Positions 57,988-64,000 of a stretch of DNA of 64,000 nucleotides are shown piece by piece. The number at the start of each line of letters is the position of its first letter. Position 1 is the stretch's first letter. This DNA is from Hanleya hanleyi (taxonomy: Eukaryota > Mollusca > Polyplacophora > Lepidopleurida > Hanleyidae). Both the position numbers and the translations under genes were made by a program. The stretch lies in contig JAVTVY010018689.1 of assembly GCA_036873755.1 (NCBI GenBank), forward strand, positions 1 to 64,000, written 5' to 3'. Under the pieces are notes generated by a model. The model was not told the origin of the DNA and made no database searches. It was given only the letters and a program-made list of their open reading frames with translations.

Positions 57988-58928
57988 AATACGAAGCTGT
58001 GCATCAGCAAACCCCTCGGCTCTGCAGCCATTCATAACGTATTCAATTTGAATCAAGACATCAGGAACACCAAGCACTCAAGTGACAAATATAGTACATC
58101 AGATTATCAAAAATTTTGCAATAAGAAATGGTCCGTAAGGTTTCCGGCCAATCAGAGAAACCAGTATTCATTACATAAGTCTCTTGATGCAGCGATGATG
58201 TATACCAAATTTTACATCGAGCATTTGAACGGTATCAGAGATAGAGATCATCAATGATTTTGCATAAATTAAAGATGGCCGCCAAGATTTCCACCGTATC
58301 AGAAATACTAGATCTGTCATTTATCGTAAGTCTCTTGATGCATCGATGAGGTATACCAAATTTTACATCGAGCACTTGAGCGGTATCCGAGCTGGAGATC
58401 ATCAATGATTTTGCATAAATTAAAGATAGGCGCCAATCCTTCCCGCCACTCAGAGGAACTGATGTGGTTATTCATTGCAAGTCTCTTGATACATCGATGA
58501 TGTATACCAAGTTTCGTATAAAATACTTAAATGATATCAGAGATATACATCAATAAAGATTTGGCATAAATTAAAGACAACAGCCAAGGTTTCCACCAAA
58601 TCAGGGAAACTGGTTTGGTTATTCCATTGAAGTTTCTTGATGCATCGATGATCTATACCAAGTTTCACACTGAACAGTGATATGGTACCCGAGATACACA
58701 AGATTAATGTTTTCGCATAAATTAAAGATGGCCGCCACAGTTTGCACCCAATCGGGTCCAGATTCAAAAGGGTTCTGGGTCACAAGCATATGGATGTGCA
58801 CTGCAAGTTTGGTGTGCCTAGGGTAAGTCGTTCTAAAGATATCTTGGTAACGAGAGAGGTGTGACTGACAGACGTACGGATGTACATGACAATGAACAAT
58901 ACCCTTTTTGGCCGAGGGGTAAAAATGG
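57988..58928 (+). mobile_element. Pearl/Helentron-like element C, copy 1
   Basis: The start is 'aatacgaagctg', then ACCCCTCGGC; the end is GGCCGAGGGGT plus AAAAA. These are complementary subterminal repeats. About four internal units of roughly 145 bp carry 'tgatgcatcgatgatgtata' and 'gcataaattaaagatggccg'. A short degenerate GAC/TACGGA patch (58862-58885) stands before the 3' end. The paired copy is at 60104-61331. Confidence 0.75.
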
Positions 58929-59405
58929 ACTACAGTAACTTTATGTGGAAGAAAATATGATGATAAATGTATACAGATGTGATCCATAATTAATATTATA
59001 GGACTAGCAGTGATTCCTTCATTTGATTGGTCCATTGAACGCCACGTGATTAGTATCTCACAAAAAGTTATATTCATCGACCAACTTTTGTTGACGTCAC
59101 TGTCGAAGCCAATCACACGACTGACGTGACTTCGAACACCTGTTGTGTTGCTGGTGGCAGCTGCATGATCAGACCCGATTATGGAGATATTCTTAATGAA
59201 AATCTTCAGAATAGTCATAATTCTTCTTTGAATATTTAATGCGTACATTCAATATGTGCATTCAACGTCAAATTCGAACCAATTTTGATTGTTTCATATA
59301 ATAAAACAATTATGTGATTCCAATCCGGGTTTTGCGCTATTCCTAATGCCGGTTTCGGCTGCAAGGTGGCGCAAGCGCTCACTGTACTTTGGTCTGTTCC
59401 GGTTT

Positions 59406-59626
59406 AGCTGTCCGCTAATGTAAACATGTGCAGAAGGGAAGGCGGGTATTGTATTTCGCCTCGTTTCGTCAGATTTTCTCACTGATGGAGACGTCCTTGG
59501 TACATGTAGTTTAGGTAAAGTATAGTCATCAAGTCTTATTTTTACTCGTTTGTACAAGCATAATAACAGCTGCTTTGTCAACAAATTGGGCAATCAAAGA
59601 TCGTCGCTGTTGTTGTTATAAAACAT
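59406..59626 (+). repeat. Inverted duplication, left arm
   Basis: About 220 bp, starting 'agctgtccgctaatgtaaac', that recurs in reverse complement at 62531-62745 with high similarity by eye (small indels only). It includes 'gaaggcgggtattgtatttc' and 'gatggagacgtccttgg'. It is not one of the tandem-core families. The 99-codon minus frame at 59294-59593 is unsupported. Confidence 0.8.
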
Positions 59627-60103
59627 TTGTTTAGTTATACTAGGGTCTTGCGGGTCATTGACTCAGGGATAAAGGATTACTGTACCGTACGATTGTGGAG
59701 GTATTTGTTTCATTTACATTTGTTTCAATGCATTTTGCAGAAGAAATACATAGTATAATAATTAGATAATTAAACTAGAGCCTTAGGCACTGAAATGGGG
59801 CTATTTAAATGTAAAATAGGCTGTTGGAATAATTCGACTAACCCTTTGATGTTCCATCCCATGGCGAAGAGCCATACTTGTAGTCTCACACATTCCTCTC
59901 AACAAGGATCTCTAGTGCATTAGTGTAATTGCACACATATATATATTAAAAAAAAATAACTTGTGACCGCTGGGACAGACATTTATTATGAAACGAACCT
60001 GATGAAATGATAAAATAATGTCTTCACTGCATGTTACCAATATTTGTAAAAAAATTCACTTTTTTTCAGATAATAGAAAGCATATCCTTCAGCAGTAAAT
60101 AAC
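59627..60103. other. No gene recognised
   Basis: Spacer between the inverted-duplication arm and element C copy 2. I see nothing in it. Confidence 0.4.
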
Positions 60104-61331
60104 AATACGAAGCTGCGCATCTGAAAACCCCTCGGCTCTGGGTACATTCATAATGTATTCAACTTGAACCAAGATGTCAGGAACACCAAGCAGTCAAGTC
60201 AGAAATATACAGATTATCAAAAATTTTGCAATTAGGAATGACCCCCAAGGTTTCCGTCCAATAAGAGAAACCGGTATTCATTACATAAGTTTCTTGATGC
60301 ATCAATGATGTATGCCAAATTTTACATCGAGCATTTGAACGGTATCAGAGATAGAGATCATTAATGATTTCGCATAAATTAAAGATGGTCGCTCATCCTT
60401 CCTGCCACTCAGAGGAACTGATGTGGTTATTAATTGAAAGTCTCTTGATACATTGATGCTGTATACCAAGTTTCGTATAGAACACTGAAATGGTATCAGA
60501 GATATACATCATTAAAGATTTTGCATAAATTAAAGATGGCCACCAAGGTTTCCGTCCAATCAGAGAAACCGGAACTGTCATTTGTCGTAAGTCTCTTGAT
60601 GCATCGATGATGTATACCAAATTTTACATCGAGCACTTGAACAGTATTAGAGAACGAGATCATTAATGATTTTGCATAAATTTAAGATGGCCGCCCATCC
60701 TTCTCCCCACTCAGAGGAACTGATGTGGTTATTCATAATTTGCAAGTCTCTTGATACATCGATGCTGTATACCAAGTTTGGTATAGAACACTTAAATGAT
60801 ATCAGAGATATATATCATTAAAGTTTTTGCATAAATTAAAGATGGCCGCCAAGATTTTCGGTCAATCAGGTCCCAATTTATCTGTATGCATCGATGATGT
60901 ATACCAACTTTCATATAAAACAATTGCATGGTAACAGAGATATGTACCATTAATTATCGATTTTGCATAAATTAAAGATGGCCTCCAGGATTTCCAGCTA
61001 ATCAGAAAAGCCGGTTTGGTAATTCATTGAAAGTTGCTTGATGTATCGATGATGTATACCAACTTTCGTATTGAACAGTTGAATGGTTTCCGCGATATGG
61101 ATCATTATCCATTTTGCATAAAATTAAAGATGGCTGCCAAGGTTTCCACCCAATCAGGTCCCAATTCAATAGCCTTCTGGTCCTTGACTAGGTAAATAAG
61201 CATACCAAATTTGGAATTCTTCAGTGGAACCATTTTCCGGATATCTCGCTCAGGTACTGACGTATGGACGTACGAACAGACGGACGTATAAAGCGACAAT
61301 ATCCCATGACCAAAATTGGCCGAGGGGTAAA
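60104..61331 (+). mobile_element. Pearl/Helentron-like element C, copy 2
   Basis: Same 5' block as copy 1 ('aatacgaagctg', then ACCCCTCGGC) and same end (GGCCGAGGGGTAAAAA). It has about six internal units against four in copy 1. An ACGG-type patch lies at 61258-61289. Confidence 0.75.
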
Positions 61332-62530
61332 AATGAGTAATGAGATACAATGTAAAATCCTCATGGTTAGATGGACTGGAGCTATGCTGAGATGCATCCT
61401 CCCATGGCATCATATTATATACATGTACCTCCTACTGCCAGAACACCCCTAGTATATTACAGTTCTATTTGGTTATCTCCCCTGTCACCTTACATTTTCA
61501 AACACACTGTGTCTGTGATATGCAGAGCTCTTTCTGTAGATCAGGGGGAAATGCTTGCAACATTCCATGAATATTTCAGAAGCAGAATGGAAAGAAAACA
61601 TTTCTGAATACATGGAAATTATTACGTAAATGATTTGACCACCACTGGATTTTAGAAACTTACCATAAAAGATAATGCAGAGGGTCATGAGGGGTAAGCT
61701 TAAATTGTGAAAATTCCAAACTGTAACTCAACACACATATTTCATGAAAATGTAAATGAATACAGGCAAAGTGAAATATCCCAGTGTTTTCTACAATGAA
61801 TTACACTTATACTGGTATTATTTAACACTAAATTACTGCCCAAACACACTTTCTAAAGAAAATGAGCTAGTCCCACAAAATCACTCCACATGCGCCTCTC
61901 AAAATCTGTGGTTTAGCAGACGACATATTTTGAGCACGAAAGTAGTGCCACTGGAAAATGAACGAAAACACACATAAAATTACATAAATGGAAATGTAAC
62001 TTAAACATATCAGACCTGCAACTATACACGAACGTTAAAAACACAGAAACCTGGACACTCTAAAGAAGGAAGTTTCAGACCTCTTTCTTGTCGTGTAAGA
62101 ACTCTATCTTTTGCTGTGTCGGCAAGACACAGAGCCGGTGCTCAATTTTTTTCTGACTATAAGACAGGACCATTAGTCCCTACGGGACTACATCGCCCCG
62201 TGAAAATTAAAAATAAGTAGCTATTAGTGCAAAAACTACTTCCTCAGTATTTACGAGAAGTTAGAAGCCATATATGGCACATTAATTTCCTGTGCAGTGT
62301 GTCTTTTCACAATAAAATTATAAAAGACTACCAGCAGTCCCAACTGAGGCGGGTTGGGTTCTTGTTTATACATTATAATCATACAGCTACATTAACAGCT
62401 ACATGGAAGTCGGGTTAACTAATAATAATAATCCGATTATTTCTCACAGTACTTGATCAAACAAACTGGCCCCTGCTGATTGTTTTTAGTGGAGTGTGGT
62501 TTAATCAGACTGAACTGCCGGCCACCAACC
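61332..62530. other. No gene; two neat small hairpins near 62.1 kb
   Basis: CTGTGTC-ggcaa-GACACAG (62114-62132) and TAGTCCC-tac-GGGACTA (62174-62190) stand 40 bases apart. They may be parts of a structured element or chance. I see nothing else. Confidence 0.35.
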
Positions 62531-62745
62531 ATGTTTTATAACAACAACAACGATGACCTTTGATTGCCCAATTTGTTGACAAAGCGGCTCTTATAATATT
62601 ATGCTTGTACAAATGAGTAAAAATAAGACTTGATGACTATACTTACTATACCAAGGACGTCTCCATCAGTGAGAAAACCTGACGAAACGAGGCGAAATAC
62701 AATACCCGCCTTCCCTCCCGCATATGTTTACATTAGCAGACAGCT
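62531..62745 (-). repeat. Inverted duplication, right arm
   Basis: Reverse complement of 59406-59626 over about 215 bp. The two arms bracket element C copy 2 and 1.7 kb of other sequence. No target duplication outside the arms was found. Confidence 0.8.
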
Positions 62746-63161
62746 AATGTGAAAAAAAATTGTATAATATAAAACAGTATACATCGTTAATATCTGATTA
62801 TTAGCACACATAAAGTTCCAGTGCATTGAGTCATGATCTACATGTATTGTAGTTGAAATGAACTTATTAGCAGATATCAACATACATTGCTCAACTGCTG
62901 TCACAGCTATAGCCACTTTGGGTTTGGCTTTTCAAAACAGAAGACGAAAATAATGTAACCCCGGTAGATAGAAGCTTTAACTATCAAATGTTTGTGGGAA
63001 TACATCAATGTTGCAAACTGTTATTCCACTACAATGATGAACATTTGGGCATGAAATAAAGATTACGAAATAAAAATGCTATACTTGTTCTGCACTGTAA
63101 GTGTTGGTGTCTGCCTTGAGCTTGTATTCAGAGGGATGGTGATCAGTGTATAATAATACAC
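62746..63161. other. No gene recognised
   Basis: AT-rich, no motif seen. Confidence 0.4.
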
Positions 63162-63690
63162 TTGTAACCAATCACACTCGGTGACAATTCTGCACAATTG
63201 CTGTAAATGTGTGTTTGTAACCAATCACATTCGGAGACAATTCTGCACAATTGCTGTAAATGTGTGTTTGTAACCAATCACACTCGGAGACAATTCTGCA
63301 CAATTGCTGTAAATGTGTGTTTGTAACCAATCACATTCGGAGACAATTCTGCACAATTGCTGTAAATGTGTGTTTGTAACCAATCACATTCGGAGACAAT
63401 TCTGCACAGTTGCTGTAAATGTGTGTTTGTAACCAATCACATTCGGAGACAATTCTGCACAATTGCTGTAAATGTGTGTTTGTAACCAATCACATTCGGA
63501 GACAATTCTGCACAATTGCTGTAAATGTGTGTTTGTAACCAATCACATTCGGATTCTGCACAATTGCTGTAAATGTGTGTTTGTAACCAATCACATTCGG
63601 TGACAATTCTGCACAATTGCTGTAAATGTGTGTTTGTAACCAATCACACTCAGTGACAATTCTGACAATTGCTGTAAATGTGTGTTTCTA
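63162..63690. repeat. 53-bp minisatellite
   Basis: About ten units starting TTGTAACCAATCACATTCGG, at exact 53-bp steps from 63162 to 63533, then one unit short by six bases, then two more. Units are nearly identical, so it is young. Each unit holds one CCAAT motif. The 68-codon minus frame is the repeat. Confidence 0.9.
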
Positions 63691-64000
63691 TGTGTCACAC
63701 AATCACATGTAACAAATAACAGTCACACACATAACATACTGTTATATAATGTGTGACAATGTTACAGTATTTTTCAGGAAAATTATTTTGATATAAGGAC
63801 TATACAATGAAGAATGCTGGAACTTATGAAACTAAAGTTAATCCCTTGTATGCAGTTTAGAATTCTCCAGAATAAATATGAGGTATTTCCATGATACATG
63901 TGTGACATTTTTACATTGGATTTAATTCATGAAATATAGATTTATGAATTATAGCAATTTCTTTTAAACAATCAGAAAAATCCTTTTCTATATCTGCTAT
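63691..64000. other. No gene recognised
   Basis: AT-rich tail of the window; 'tgtgtcacacaatcacatgt' near 63690 is a worn edge of the minisatellite. Confidence 0.4.

Noticed and set aside
63162..63690. CRISPR-like array
   Set aside because: Head-to-tail 53-bp repeats without spacers, in an animal genome.

Overview
The window looks like animal nuclear DNA from a lophotrochozoan, most likely a mollusc. The evidence is spliced liprin-beta exons, a tRNA-derived SINE whose tail carries the GTGAGTGAGTGAAT and 'ttcagctatatc' motifs common in molluscan genomes, many TACATGTAC-type words, and pearl/Helentron-type elements of the kind described from bivalves. Nothing bacterial is present. Almost all open frames outside the retroelement are translations of tandem repeats or chance frames.

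Host genes. The only host gene I can name is the 5' end of a liprin-beta gene (PPFIBP1/2 family) on the minus strand: a 5'UTR exon (14701-14832), the start-codon exon (13713-13795) and the next coding exon (12580-12815), all with consensus splice sites. Its remaining exons must lie off the left edge or in sequence I could not read as coding. A 120-nt orphan exon-like frame lies at 22397-22516 (minus).

Layout. 1-9.7 kb: a 4.9-kb terminal-inverted-repeat (TIR) element (2349-7227) and a foldback element whose right arm is a 59-bp minisatellite with a 118-bp higher-order repeat (7563-9234). 9.7-15.4 kb: SINEs and SINE tails around the liprin exons. 16.9-21.9 kb: two pearl/Helentron-like elements. 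23.4-27.8 kb: a 31-bp minisatellite split by a 3.4-kb TIR element, which holds a foldback element built of CCGATATCGG palindromes, itself split by another TIR element. 27.8-30.3 kb: tandem-unit elements. 30.9-46.3 kb: a small hAT-like element (TSD aagttg) interrupted by a second hAT-like element and by a complete 12.1-kb Ty3/gypsy LTR retrotransposon (33866-46000). 46.4-46.8 kb: a non-LTR retrotransposon tail. 48.0-55.5 kb: three direct copies of a roughly 2-kb pearl-like element, two of them head-to-tail and inserted into another pearl-like element. 56.6-62.7 kb: a MITE, two more pearl-like elements and a 220-bp inverted duplication. 63.2-63.7 kb: a 53-bp minisatellite.

Most interesting content. 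The retrotransposon has nearly identical 1829-bp LTRs, a 4-bp target duplication, a tRNA-Leu primer site, gag, protease and RT-RNaseH-integrase. It also has an extra third ORF with two C2H2 zinc fingers, a Val/Pro-rich middle and a coiled-coil/basic tail, sitting just behind a strong splice acceptor. It has no envelope-like features. Its frames are broken at about four places despite its youth. The pearl-like families share one terminal logic: a subterminal inverted repeat near the 5' end, tandem 145-195-bp units, usually an ACGG-type microsatellite, and a 3' hairpin. The insertion order can be read from the sequence.
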